A model generated the notes under the pieces. It saw only the letters and a list, made by a program, of their open reading frames with translations. It was not told the origin of the DNA and did not search any database. From Gracilaria domingensis (lineage: Eukaryota; Rhodophyta; Florideophyceae; Gracilariales; Gracilariaceae): a stretch of 54,808 nucleotides of DNA. Shown here in pieces: positions 12,313 to 22,642 of this stretch; position 1 is the stretch's first letter; every line of letters begins with the position of its first letter. The DNA is taken from positions 1-54,808 of the forward strand of contig VCMS01000355.1 of the NCBI GenBank assembly GCA_022539475.1. Direction: 5' to 3'. The position numbers and the translations under genes were made by a program.

Positions 12313-14580
12313 ATGCGTGGGCCTGCTACACGCCACATGGCTGCAATGGAAGAGCCAAGGGTCAGTGATGATGGAAATGTAGATGTCAAAGCGATGAAAG
12401 GAAATAAGAGAAGAACGGCTGTACGTCAGAATGTAAGCAGGACAAGAGGCAGTGGAGGAACAGAAGGTCCTCGTATCGATGATTGTTTCGACAGGTGAGA
12501 ACTGCGGATGACAATGCGGAGATGGAAGCCATGGATTGCGCCATCGTGAGAGCCGAACCTAGAGCCAAACCTGGGGATAGGGAGATATCCAGAAGCGCTG
12601 CCGGAACAGAACGTAAAAGTTATGATTCGAGAAAAGTGAAGAGGAACGAGAAAATGAATGAGGGTGTCTCTCGTGCCAAGAAAGGCAGTGGAAGAAAGGA
12701 GCGGGAGTCCACGGACGCAGTAGATATCCCAAGTGACGTGGAGGACAAGGATAACGTGGAGGCGAATGATAACGTGGACGCCGGAAATGCAACGCATATG
12801 GCTCCCATCGAAGGCAGGCATGATTCCGTCCCTCATATTGGGTCCAGACAGAAGGAAGACGAAGACGAAGACGAGATACAACCGACACCAGTCACAGGTG
12901 AGTCACAGAGAAACAGGTTCAATCAGGTCAGAAGAAGGACAACCATGGAAATGAGAATAGACGGGTGGGGAATGATCGGCAACCTGTCATAGCAAACGCC
13001 CGTAGAGAAGTATGGAACGATAAAGATGTTGATCGTGGTGCTTTGTCACGGTGCTTTTCCTGCATGGTGCAATGGAAGAAGATGAAGATGAATCCCTTAC
13101 GCCGCGGTACGAGCTTTTGGAAAAGATCGGGAAACTGAAGGGAGATCTGTATCGTACAATAGAGGACAAGCAAAGTCTGAAAATGAGCGTACGACTTGCT
13201 CAGAAGAACATAGAGCAACTGGAGGTTAAGGTCAGAGAACAAGAGGTTCTCATACACTCTTTGAGAGAGGCTCTCAGACGTGGAGGGAAAAGGAACGAAC
13301 GTGACAGTAACAAGAGCAGGAAGCGGTACAACATTGACGTGAACAACGAGTTTGTTGGTGTTGCGAAGACCGTCTATGAATCCATACTTCAATACGCCAA
13401 AGACGAGACAAGAGAGCTATGCTTCGAGATGAGTATACCGGCAAGGAACTGGAGCAACCGAAGTGAGACAGCTGGACCTGAGAAAGACGACAGTGTGCTG
13501 GTTGTTGATGGGAAGGAGATAGTGCCACGGTGCCCAATGGATCTTGCCATGGAGATGAGGGCGTACACGCCATCCGTACGTGGTGGAGGCGACCATTTGT
13601 TGATGCAAATTGTGGAGACGGAGGTAATGAAGCCACGTTGGGAATCTATCCGAGGAATGAAAATGGAAGATGACTGTGTGAAACAGTTAACGCACGACAT
13701 TTGTTTGCGCAGAAGGTTGAAACAGGCTTTAAGTGATGCAATAGGTGTTCGAAAACGCCATGCGAAGGAGAAGTTATTGATGGGACTAGGTTACGACATG
13801 CTTGTAAGGACCCGGATAAAAAATGATGAAAGGGAGCAGAACAAGTATGAAATACAAACCAGAGAGGTACGTGAAAAACTCCTACCCGAAGATGCAAATG
13901 GATGTGAGATTCTGTCGTCGTGGAGAACTCAGAAGGTAGAAGATATATGTTTCTCGGGCTTTAACCCATATCATGCAACCGAAGATGAACCATGTGACTT
14001 GCTTTTTCGGAACAGCCTGAGCTTGGAGGTGCTGCGTGAGTTCATGGGCTACGACGTTTTACAAACAAGTTCGAGGAATACCGAAGAGAAGGATCCAGTG
14101 GATGGAACAATTATGCATCTGGCACGTCTTGATGCCTGGATAGCGTCCGTTGTTCGCGCGAAAGAGTCTGAACGAGGGAGAGGTGGTAAGAGACAAGTGT
14201 TGTTCTCCAACTTGTTCGGGAAATATCTACCACTGGCACTTGAGAGTATACTGAAGACCGTGAGGGTCCGCATGCAGCAGAGTTATCCAACAGAGTTCAG
14301 AAATGGCCCATCGAATGCTGAAGATGCGCGGCATGGAAATGATGACCGGGTGGGCACTGTGGTTTACTGGATTCCGTCGAAAAGGAAAATGTACCTTGCT
14401 GTCCGAGAAGATGTGTTTATGGGAGAGATCTCTGAGAAGCTCGGAGCTGTACTGGATTGCTATTTTGGATGCTGCAGTCGGGGAGACCGTATGTTCTACG
14501 ACATAACTGCAGAGAGGGATGTGAGGGAAAGGTCTGTGCAAGAAGGATTACATGAGGAGAATTGGATAGAACGTCACTAA
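12313..14580 (+). CDS. Unrecognised 674-aa coiled-coil protein, three exons inferred
   Basis: Inferred exons are 12313-12432, 12495-12897 and 13079-14580. The first intron (62 nt) starts GTAAGC and ends TTTCGACAG; the second (181 nt) starts GTGAGT and ends at the first AG after a short pyrimidine tract. Both joins keep frame exactly, giving 675 codons including the stop. The first ~180 residues are charged and look disordered, with a DEDEDE-type acidic patch across the second splice. Residues ~190-245 form a likely coiled coil (LLEKIGKLKGDLY...LEVKVREQEVLIHSL), followed by a basic patch and a ~400-residue globular part with no motif I recognise. The stop lies 16 bp from the stop of the KDZ transposase on the other strand, so it may be a second protein of that element. 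A simpler unspliced model starts at the ATG at 13072. I cannot assign a function. Confidence 0.6.
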
Positions 14581-14596
14581 TGCATTATGGTTTACG

Positions 14597-16831
14597 TTAC
14601 GAAAGTTTGGTGATTGGATGGTAGTGTAAACGAGCTCGGGGATTGCGATAGAATCTGTTAATGTAGAATCGGTGGAACTTCCAGTGCAATGGAGGGAAAA
14701 AGGGGCGTGCGGGATAGTTTTGTCGGAGGATGTGTACCGAGCCTTTGATCGAAGAGAATGGGACGAGACCGAACCATGGGGATACAGATGCGGTTGTTGA
14801 CCGTTTTAGAGAATTGGAGATTTGCAATGTGTGATCTTCCTCGTCATCCGTGGCCCAGCGGAGGGAAATGCAGTTCAAGGATTCGTCAATGTTATCCAAC
14901 GGCTCCGTTACCTCGAAGAAGCGAACAAAGGCAAATTCAGAATCGGAATTGCTTTGGTTATATCTGCTAAAGCGAACCAGGGCAAAGACTTTGCATACCC
15001 ATGCGGTCGGGAAGTCACAACCGGGAGGAAGAGTTCCATTAACCAGGACGGTAGAGAATTTTGGGGACTTGGAAGGGCCGAAAGAAGTGGTTGCAAAAAT
15101 ACGTTCACACAAAGAGACCTCCGGCTCTCGCAGTCTAATGCATTGAAAGTGACGATCGTAGTCATCCAGCGAGGGGCAGAATCCAGAAACAATGTAAGCG
15201 GAGTTAACGACGGTGATTTTGATGTCATGGGGGTTGTCCAACGGTTGAAGAGTTTCTAAGCTTAGGGTACGGAAGGAAGAGAGGGCGTCGCGAGAGATTT
15301 GGTTGATGAACTGCAATGTAGTTTTGGAGAACAAATCTGTGAGAGCAGATGACGGGACGTTTGGATGGGACCGAAGATACTTGTCGGCCGTGATGATGTC
15401 GAAGAGGGAGAATGAACTACCATCACGAACCATGGAGGGACACCGCTGCGACAAACGACCGGCCGAGTTGGTAGACATGGAGAAGTGTTTCCTTACCGAG
15501 ATGGAGTGTAAGAAATCCTGCGACTCTTGGATTGAGTCCACTGTTTCCTTATGCGCAGTTGATCTTCTGCGAGAGGTACGGCGGTAGTGGTTCTTGAAGA
15601 GGAGATGCGCGTGCTCGTACACACCTGCATCACCGAAATGGAGGCCTCCGTATCGACGGATGTCTGGAATGATGTGATCCAGGAGATGGAGTTTGAGAGT
15701 ACGAAAGTTGGAGGCCTGGTATGGACCCAAAACTGAGACAGTTTGAGTCTTGAAGTTCTTGATGAGAGTCTCGAAAGAGCGTAAGCGATCATCAGTCCAT
15801 TCTGGGGCAGTGTGGTAGTGAAGAACGTTATTGACGAGATCGACGTAAGAGGTGAAAATGGTGGTTATTGGGGCGGGAGATACTTCACCGCAGCAACGGT
15901 CGAAGAATGCACCGATGAAGGGGAAGACCATGTCGAGGGCGCGATAGTCCTTTGCTTCTAGCATGCCTCTGATTCCGTCAGTGGTGAAGAAGCCGTTGAG
16001 AGACTTACCCTTTTCAGATGTCGAGAAATCAATATGAAGCCCTGGAGCCGGAAACGAGCGTTCGATGTCAGCTAGGATGGAGTTAGCGTGAGTAAGAATA
16101 GATGTTCTGATGGACCGAAACGACCTGGAGGATCCATTGAAGCCCACGGAAGAGTGAAGAGAATCGGACTTCAGGCGTTCGATTGTGGCGAGTTTGATGA
16201 GTTTAGAGATGCCAAGGTGAAAGTTGTGAAAGGGCTCGAAGGAGAAGATTGAATAAGGAGTGAGCAGTGAAGAGATGTTGAGAAGAGGGTAAGATTCCAG
16301 AAAGGACTTGTATGGAGAGAGAGAGGTGGAGTGGAGAAGTTCTGCAGCTTCTTCTTTGAGGTTCCTTGCAACCCGTGGTCTATGGGAGAGGAGAGCAGAA
16401 TCTGCCTCGAGAAGTAGGTCATCATGTCTTTTTCTGGTTTGCAAAGTGTGTGAGAGGGTTCGCTCTGTGAGAGTAGGTTGGTAGAGGTTGAGTTTTGAAC
16501 GAGGGAGGAGACACCGGTGGCAGGGTTTGCTTGGCTTTGTGCCATGAAGTACTGCGAGAATGTCCTTGGCTTCGGGGATGTCAGCGCTGTAGTTGGAGAT
16601 GACTGGATGGCATTGACGAAGGACTCCTTTGGCGTCGCGGAAGGGAAAACCCTTCATACCGATATGATACAGAGGTTTGAGGATGGTTTCTAGGGACTCC
16701 TGGACGAGCTGCATGCGCACAATGCGGGTCACGCTGGGGGTTGAGGGAGCGACTTCCAAGGAATGTGATGTCAGATCGCTCGGAGGCACTGGGGATGTGC
16801 TGCGAGTGGTGCAGTGAGTCGACGCACGCAC
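14597..16831 (-). CDS. KDZ/Plavaka-type transposase, C-terminal block
   Basis: This ~740-residue frame has the layout of the Plavaka branch of KDZ DNA transposases. After a start region it reads ESLETILKPLYHIGMKGFPF, then a segment matching the family pattern in which a DG-containing strand is followed by a cysteine pair (PSKPCHRC). Next come EPFHNFHLGISKLIK, equivalent to the family's D-x-LHQ-x-HKG block, and DAGVYEHAHLLFK, equivalent to its late acidic-plus-histidine block, before a basic C-terminus. It would cut and join the ends of its own element. The N-terminal part (zinc finger and early core) is in another frame upstream (17.0-17.95 kb), so this is one gene split by an intron or by lesions. 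A diverged relative is at the right end of the window. The first residue of this block is not a real start. Confidence 0.8.
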   Translation of the reverse strand: MRASTHCTTRSTSPVPPSDLTSHSLEVAPSTPSVTRIVRMQLVQESLETILKPLYHIGMKGFPFRDAKGVLRQCHPVISNYSADIPEAKDILAVLHGTKPSKPCHRCLLPRSKLNLYQPTLTERTLSHTLQTRKRHDDLLLEADSALLSHRPRVARNLKEEAAELLHSTSLSPYKSFLESYPLLNISSLLTPYSIFSFEPFHNFHLGISKLIKLATIERLKSDSLHSSVGFNGSSRSFRSIRTSILTHANSILADIERSFPAPGLHIDFSTSEKGKSLNGFFTTDGIRGMLEAKDYRALDMVFPFIGAFFDRCCGEVSPAPITTIFTSYVDLVNNVLHYHTAPEWTDDRLRSFETLIKNFKTQTVSVLGPYQASNFRTLKLHLLDHIIPDIRRYGGLHFGDAGVYEHAHLLFKNHYRRTSRRRSTAHKETVDSIQESQDFLHSISVRKHFSMSTNSAGRLSQRCPSMVRDGSSFSLFDIITADKYLRSHPNVPSSALTDLFSKTTLQFINQISRDALSSFRTLSLETLQPLDNPHDIKITVVNSAYIVSGFCPSLDDYDRHFQCIRLREPEVSLCERIFATTSFGPSKSPKFSTVLVNGTLPPGCDFPTAWVCKVFALVRFSRYNQSNSDSEFAFVRFFEVTEPLDNIDESLNCISLRWATDDEEDHTLQISNSLKRSTTASVSPWFGLVPFSSIKGSVHILRQNYPARPFFPPLHWKFHRFYINRFYRNPRARLHYHPITKLS

Positions 16832-16999
16832 TGATGTTCTCGAGCTGGCAGAGAGACTCGACAGTTGCGACGTTGATTACGATTGCCGGAGGATATATGA
16901 TGCGTATAGGTAATGCTCAGGCAATAGCATGAGGCAGAGGGAGTATGTATTGTATATATATTAAAGCGCTCGCCACTCTCGCACCGCGGAGACCTCGTG

Positions 17000-17953
17000 T
17001 TACGACAGATGAGCTGGATCTCGTATTAGTGGTGAGAAATGAGTCTGCACGGTAGTGCGTAGCTGGAACGAGGCGATGGAGTGTATATGTACGCACGTGC
17101 AGTGTAGATAAGAGATATGGGATCGTGCCAGATGACGTCGGGTCCGGAGAATGCATGATATGCTCTTTATAGGTCGAGACGTCATTGGCGGCAGATTCCG
17201 AAGCCATAGGGTGTGCGATTGGCGGTAGTTCCTGTTCTTTGAAGAATTGTTGACTGGATGAAAGAAGGAGTCGCTGTGGGATGCGAGACGAAGTTGTTGT
17301 AGGAGAACCTGAACGGGGTCCCTGAGGTAGAGGGTGGCGGAGAAGTTATGGTTTTTGTCATGGATGATGGTTGAGGTGAACCCAATGGAGCTGACTGTTT
17401 CTTCGAAGATTTTGGAGTGCAGTTTCAGACATTCGGCAGCGGAAGTGATGGAGGTCTGGAAGAGGGAAGAGGGAAAGGTGGATTGCTTGAGAATGTTGAT
17501 GAGCTCGTCAGCAGAACGCTTTCCGTGTTTTGTGGCGATGGAGGATATGTAGGTGACGAGGTTATGGATGTGGTCTTTCTGTGAGGGTGGAGAGGGGGAG
17601 AAGGCGTTACCTGAGCCTGTGGAAGGGGACTGGGAGGCGAGTTGGTGATGCGGGCTGAGTATCTGTGCTGCGTCGGATGAGCGTAGGGAGAGAGCAAGCT
17701 GTTCCTGAAGATAAGGGTCGTCGTCTGCGAGTGCTACGTTATCGGACGGGCGGTTAGAGGGGGGGAAGGAAGGGGGTTCGGTGTTGTTGAGTCTGCGGCG
17801 CTTGATTCGGGGAGGGAAGTGGGATCCTCGATGAGGTGTTGGGGTGAGAAACGGGTTTGGGTCATTCCTGTGTCTGCATCGCTTCTGATGCTGGGCGAGA
17901 GAGGCGAGGGACTGTGTATGGAATGAGCAGCGGGGGAAACAACAGTTTTGCAT
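17000..17953 (-). CDS. KDZ/Plavaka transposase, N-terminal block with C2HC zinc finger
   Basis: Translation from the ATG at 17953 begins with a zinc-finger pattern C-x4-C-x12-H-x3-C (residues ~5-23), typical of the DNA-binding head of Plavaka transposases. A Pro/Ser-rich linker follows, then a folded segment containing YLRDPVQVLLQQLR, matching the family's RDP-V-L landmark. Recognisable transposase sequence fades near 17200. Between about 17200 and 16831 no single frame carries the expected early catalytic core: MASESAANDVSTYKEHIMHS lies in one frame and DVIWHDPISLIYTA in another. That stretch is therefore an intron plus exon pieces, or it is damaged. Gene-finder evidence or transcripts are needed to join it to the C-terminal block. 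Confidence 0.7.
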   Translation of the reverse strand: MQNCCFPRCSFHTQSLASLAQHQKRCRHRNDPNPFLTPTPHRGSHFPPRIKRRRLNNTEPPSFPPSNRPSDNVALADDDPYLQEQLALSLRSSDAAQILSPHHQLASQSPSTGSGNAFSPSPPSQKDHIHNLVTYISSIATKHGKRSADELINILKQSTFPSSLFQTSITSAAECLKLHSKIFEETVSSIGFTSTIIHDKNHNFSATLYLRDPVQVLLQQLRLASHSDSFFHPVNNSSKNRNYRQSHTLWLRNLPPMTSRPIKSISCILRTRRHLARSHISYLHCTCVHIHSIASFQLRTTVQTHFSPLIRDPAHLS

Positions 17954-18304
17954 GGCTGGGTGAGAGGGTATGAAAGTAGTGAGGGAAGTTGCTTGCAGAG
18001 GGAGGTCGGTGGTGATGGTGCGGCGCAGAATCTTGGAGCACCCTGCAGGGGAGAGTATAAAGTGTGTTTATACGCCACCAACTCCACCGTGCACGTGATC
18101 GTTTACGTGCCTTTCCTGCATGTTTCAGTGTGGGGAGGATTTCGAACTTTTCTGAACACAACTTTCAAAAATTTTCGCGGACGGCGCATTACGCTGCCGG
18201 CGATGATTGACGTACAGTGTGGCTGCGATTGAAGTTCTTCTTCTGTGAGCTTCAATGGCGTTGCCTCTCAGAGTCCTGTCCTGGGATGTGAAACGTGCGA
18301 AACA
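17954..18304. other. Region 5' of the KDZ transposase
   Basis: No gene was seen. The tract is the likely upstream region of the minus-strand transposase and could hold the element's right terminal repeat, but I found no matching inverted copy beyond 14.6 kb. Confidence 0.4.
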
Positions 18305-19500
18305 GGTAAGTCGAGGCGTAAATGTTTGATATGGCGAATATGCGCGACTCTGACCAGTGTTCTTGCGCGGCGGCGGCTGTGTGCGAGAATGAGCGCGACA
18401 GGTTCATGAAGCTGCAGCGTGCGGAATCTTTGGATTGGAACCGGAGTAGTTCAGGTTTTTTATGTTTGGGATGCGTACTGAATGGGTTCAATGTAAGTGA
18501 GACCTTTTGATGCTGATGGTGTTTGCGAAGTCTAACTGCGGAACGTTACGTGATTTTGCGAGACGCACGGAGAGGATTTGGAAGCAGGTTAGCGTGAATG
18601 TCTTGGGCGGGGGCCTATGGGTAAGTTTGAGAAGCTTTTTGTTCGACTTTTGATGTGAATGCTAACTGGATAATGTTGTATGCGTATGCGTAGGGCTTTT
18701 GGGACAGTTTGATGCGTGTTGTCGAGGGTATTGGTGAGGTAGGGGACACATGGTAAGTAGATGAGTGTTCATTTGAGAATGTTTCGAAGAGCGAAGAGTT
18801 AGCTAACGGGATATGTGACTGCGCGGCGGGGGCTGTTTGCGAGAATGAGCGCGATAGGTTCATGGAGTTATAGCGTGCGGGATCTTTGGATTGGAAGTGG
18901 AATGGGGATGGGGCGGAAGGCGGTGGTTTACTTCGTTTCCTATGTGTAACGTGTTTTTTGAGGTGAAGTGGATAAGGGAGAATGGTTACGATGTGGCTGG
19001 GTGGTTGGGTTTCTAGAGGAATCATGCTAATGACCCTGAACTCTGACGAACAAGAGTTTGGGGTCATGGAAAGAATGATTACCTCAACGGAGGCCTTCCA
19101 GGTAATCATTCTTTGCCATTATTCCAAATTCTTGTTCGTCAGAGTTCGGTGTGGATGGCAAGGTACGCGTCGGGGTAATTACGAGATGTTTTTTGTTCGA
19201 GTTCTGATAAGAATGCTAACTGGTTACTGTTTTATGTGTATGTGCAGGATTTTCGGGACAGTTTGATTCTTGTTTTCGAGGCTATTGGTGAGGTAGGGAC
19301 ACATGGTAAGTAGATAAGTGTGCATTTGGGAAAGTTTCGAAGATGGAAAAGTATCTAACGGAGTATTTGACTAGCTTGTGCTTGTGCATGTGCAGGTGCG
19401 TTGGATGGCAATGGATCGGTGGCGGTGCTGAAAATTGTGCAGTTGAGATGTTTTCGAGGGAGTTGGGGAGATGAAGATGGCGAAGAATGTTGAGGTAAGT
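18305..19500. repeat. Diverged tandem repeat, about 2.4 copies of a ~450-bp unit
   Basis: Copies begin at about 18305, 18752 and 19305, each opening with GGTAAGT. Copies one and two share a block rich in GCGGCGG followed by GCGAGAATGAGCGCGA. The ends of copies one and two share GGGACAGTTTGAT, GGTATTGGTGAGGTAGG (or close) and ACATGGTAAGTAGAT. The second unit is ~106 bp longer, which the foldback insert at 19032-19150 accounts for. Both strands have short open stretches within the conserved block, and substitutions do not favour either frame, so I do not call a gene. Confidence 0.7.
19032..19150. repeat. Foldback insert with ~50-bp arms
   Basis: The left arm (19032-19084) and right arm (19100-19150) are reverse complements with a few mismatches; shared cores are GAACTCTGACGAACAAG and AAGAATGATTACCT. 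They are separated by a 15-nt loop containing AGGCCT. The insert sits only in the second tandem unit, so it arrived after the tandem duplication. It could be a small MITE or could produce a hairpin RNA. Confidence 0.75.
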
Positions 19501-21168
19501 GTGTTTATTTCCATGTTGGGATGGACGAAGAGACTAGGCAACAGAAAACTAACCAAGGGGATGTCTACATTGAGGGCAACGAGAGCATTTTGAGGGTATC
19601 TATTCGGTGAGTTTCGATGCGTAATTGTCTTCCAAATGATACAGGGCTTCTTTGGTGATGTCAGAATGGATTTTCGTGGGTGGGAAGTAGGGTGGAGATG
19701 TGTACGATGACCGGTTTGGACCTGTTTTCATGTGGTGCTATACCTTGCATGAACCTGCAATACTGCATCAATAACATTCATTTCTGCTAGGATGGAACCT
19801 CTACCGTGCTTTCGGACCGATGTCTCTTTTGGACCGATGGACCGGTAGTACTAGTGAACTAGCAGAAATGGAAGTTAGTTCTAAGATTCTAGCAACTTTC
19901 ATATTTCTTAGAAATAGCTCGTAGTTTGAAAGTCAAGCCTAGTATTCCATTCAAACCATACTGCAGAATCTGGAGTTTACTCTAGTTTTTCTTCCACTTC
20001 AAACTTCCACTAATTGCAATTTAACATATGAAATACTAGCATTTTTTTTCTGCGATTTTTGGACTGTAAACTAGCATCCCGGAAACACAGACGATGTCGT
20101 GGGCAAATGTTATCTGTCTGATAAAGATAAAACAGGTGAGGAAGGCATTGAAAATTTTGTACACAAAGAAGGTTCGGAAAAACAACCAATGTCTCTTTGC
20201 GTTGCAAGCGCTTAGAGAAGAGATAAATACAGTGACCACCGGAAGAAAGAACGTTTGCATGGCATTAGGGGGCCCTCCATATGACGAAAAGGTAATGCGT
20301 ACTTTGCATATGCTAGGGTGGATTTGAAAGAAGTCTGACTTTCTGTGAGCCAAAGATCAGAATGATACTAGGCATTGCTTCTCTAGCATAGCCAGAATAC
20401 ATGAATGTTAGCATTGATAAGGTTAGTAGTGATAAAGTTGCTTGTCTGAAACCAAATGGCGTTCAACGGTGATGTAAGATCGTCGGTACAGATGTAAGAA
20501 TGATGCTTTGTGGTGTAGCCAGTGTAGACGCGCTTTTCAGGCAAAATGCGCGTGGGAGCCGGATGATCGAAAAGATTTCAAAGTTTGTCCCGTCTTCTGG
20601 GAGGCAGAACACTACTGTGCGAAACAACGATCTGGCTTCGCAACGCTATATGAAGGAGAGGGGAGTGACAACAGCGACCGAGAGTAGGGAGGGACCGACA
20701 ACAGCGATCGAGAGTAGGGAGGGACGGAAAGAAGTGGTGAAGAAGTGAAATTGTAGAGAGGGAAAAGATGAACGAGACAGGAAAAAGCGGAGAAATGTAG
20801 TGCAGAAGAGAATTTATAGAGAGGAAGAAGGAATAAGAAAGGGGGAGAAGGGCAAAGGTAGAGAGAAGTGTCTGATGATAGGGAAACCTAAGATAACCGA
20901 TATTAAATGAGCCACATATCGCACTGCCAGACCGATATATATACCCATTTGTAAGAATTTGGCATTTCCGGGAACCAGGAAGAATATTTATTGGAATTTG
21001 GGGAGCAGCGCTTTGGATCTTTGCTGGAGCAGCTTGCCGCTAAAAGCGTGACTACGGTAGCTTGGCAAGTGACGCCTTGGCGGCAAGCATTCTGCACTCG
21101 ACGATTGTCGATCCTTCGCCTTCCATTTTGGTTTTACCTTTTGTTGGGCTCCGTTCTTTTCAAACCTC
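19501..21168. other. No confident gene; short tandem repeat at 20662-20730
   Basis: An ORF-free, AT-rich tract at 19.7-20.1 kb contains a small inverted pair, CATTTCTGCTAG / CTAGCAGAAATG (about 19779 and 19858). A 77-codon open frame (20094-20327, +) has no recognised motif. At 20662-20730 two ~33-bp units sharing GAGAGTAGGGAGGGAC are in tandem. A 9-bp inverted pair, GCTTGCCGC / GCGGCAAGC (21031-21039, 21079-21087), lies just before the DIRS-like element and might mark its left end. Confidence 0.4.
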
Positions 21169-22452
21169 ATGAGACCATTGACAGTAACATCTCCAACTGT
21201 TCTCTATATCCTGCGAACTCACATGATCCACAGTCCTATTTCAAAATCACCGACCCCCAAACTCAACTCGGTTAAGACAAGAACACTCTCTCCCGCAGCC
21301 CTGTTCTGCAGCAGCCTACTGGAACGCTCTGCATCCGAAACTGAGATACGTAACCCTCTGCAAACATTTTTCCCAAGCCCTACGATATCGGAAGATTACA
21401 ACACCTCAGCTCTCAAACGTAATCACACCGAGCGAGCTACTGCCTTTCACGACCTAAATAACGTCCTCGAAGCACCTCTCATCCCAAGAAAACTCGCAAA
21501 CCTGGTCTTCGGAAAAGCCTTTTTTGCCCTTCACCCTTTGATTTCGGCATCAGTTCTGGAATCTACGCAACAAAAGTACAATCCTGCGCTTCAAAACTTT
21601 GTACAGTGGGCCGTGGATCAACCAGATTGGAACCTTACCCTGGACCAACTTTTATCGCTCTACATACAGGATCGCTACGAGACTGATCCACGCCCAGGAC
21701 AGATGCAAGAAATGTCTAATCTAATTTGTATGACGCTCGTAATCATGCCACATATGCGATCACGCCTTGGCCTTTCGCGCAGATGTATTCAGGGATGAAA
21801 GCACATCTAGCCTTCCAAGTCAGCCGCTCCATTGAACCGAGAAATGACCTTAGCATTCGCGTGGAAGCTAGTCGAAATGACCAAACACGAATCGGCGGCT
21901 CTATTGCTTCTTTTATATGCAGCATACCTCAGATCGACTGAAGCAGTGAAACTGCTGTGGAAGGCCTTTGCCTTCCCTGGCGATGTCAGGATTTCTGCGT
22001 TTGGCGCTGATGCAGCCGGAATTAATATTCTTGACGCGAAGACGTCCAGAAGAACAGGGCGGATGCAGTTTGTTCCAATTTTGGACAAAGACATCATTAC
22101 GTTCCTGCGCAAATATAAGTCCACACAAGTCTCAAGCCCCCGTTTTGCTCCACACAGCACGTATGCAAAGTACCAACGCGACATCAAGGAAGCTGCTCAA
22201 AGTTTCGGCTTGTCGCAAGCTAAATTCACCACACACTCTGCCAGAATCGGAAAAGCCACCGAAGACTACATTTTGGGCATTCCCGTGCAGCAAATCGCCA
22301 TAAACGGTAGATGGAGATCTCTAAATTCCCTTCGTGGGTACCTGGATAATGGGAAGTCCTGGCTGCTGAACATTGCGCTATCCGACGAACAACAAACTCA
22401 GATCCGCCTAGCATCAGCTTCCATCACGGACAGGATCAGAGAGCAGATTTGA
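21169..22452 (+). pseudogene. Tyrosine recombinase of a DIRS-like retroelement, frameshifted
   Basis: The N-terminal part (from the ATG at 21169) contains VLESTQQKYNPALQNFVQW, the core-binding-domain pattern of tyrosine recombinases. The C-terminal part has the catalytic set: first arginine in AAYLRSTEA, then HSARIGKA (H-x-x-R), then GRWRSLNSLRGYL with the W/H position and the nucleophilic tyrosine. Such enzymes integrate the circular DNA of DIRS elements by strand exchange. The frame shifts twice (about 21.73 kb and 21.83 kb), so the copy is not functional as read. It lies about 190 bp upstream of the gag-like ORF on the same strand, whereas in known DIRS elements the recombinase is downstream of RT/RNase H. 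An unrelated recombinase element inserted next to a DIRS copy is the alternative. Confidence 0.82.
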
Positions 22453-22642
22453 TTTCTTCTTCTTTTTCCAGCTTTCTCAAACCTGCGGACCACAAATGAT
22501 CGCAACTCATCCGTATTTCGCTCTCAACTTTCACCCTGCTACCATGAGACCCTCTTTGATGCTGACTTAAAGCCACCCCTGCTCTTTACTCGTGAAAGAT
22601 TTTTTTTCTCCCTCAACCTCTGCCTGTCTCTCTCGCCTCAGA

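Noticed and set aside
20094..20327. 77-codon + strand open frame
   Set aside because: Short, no motif, no supporting context.
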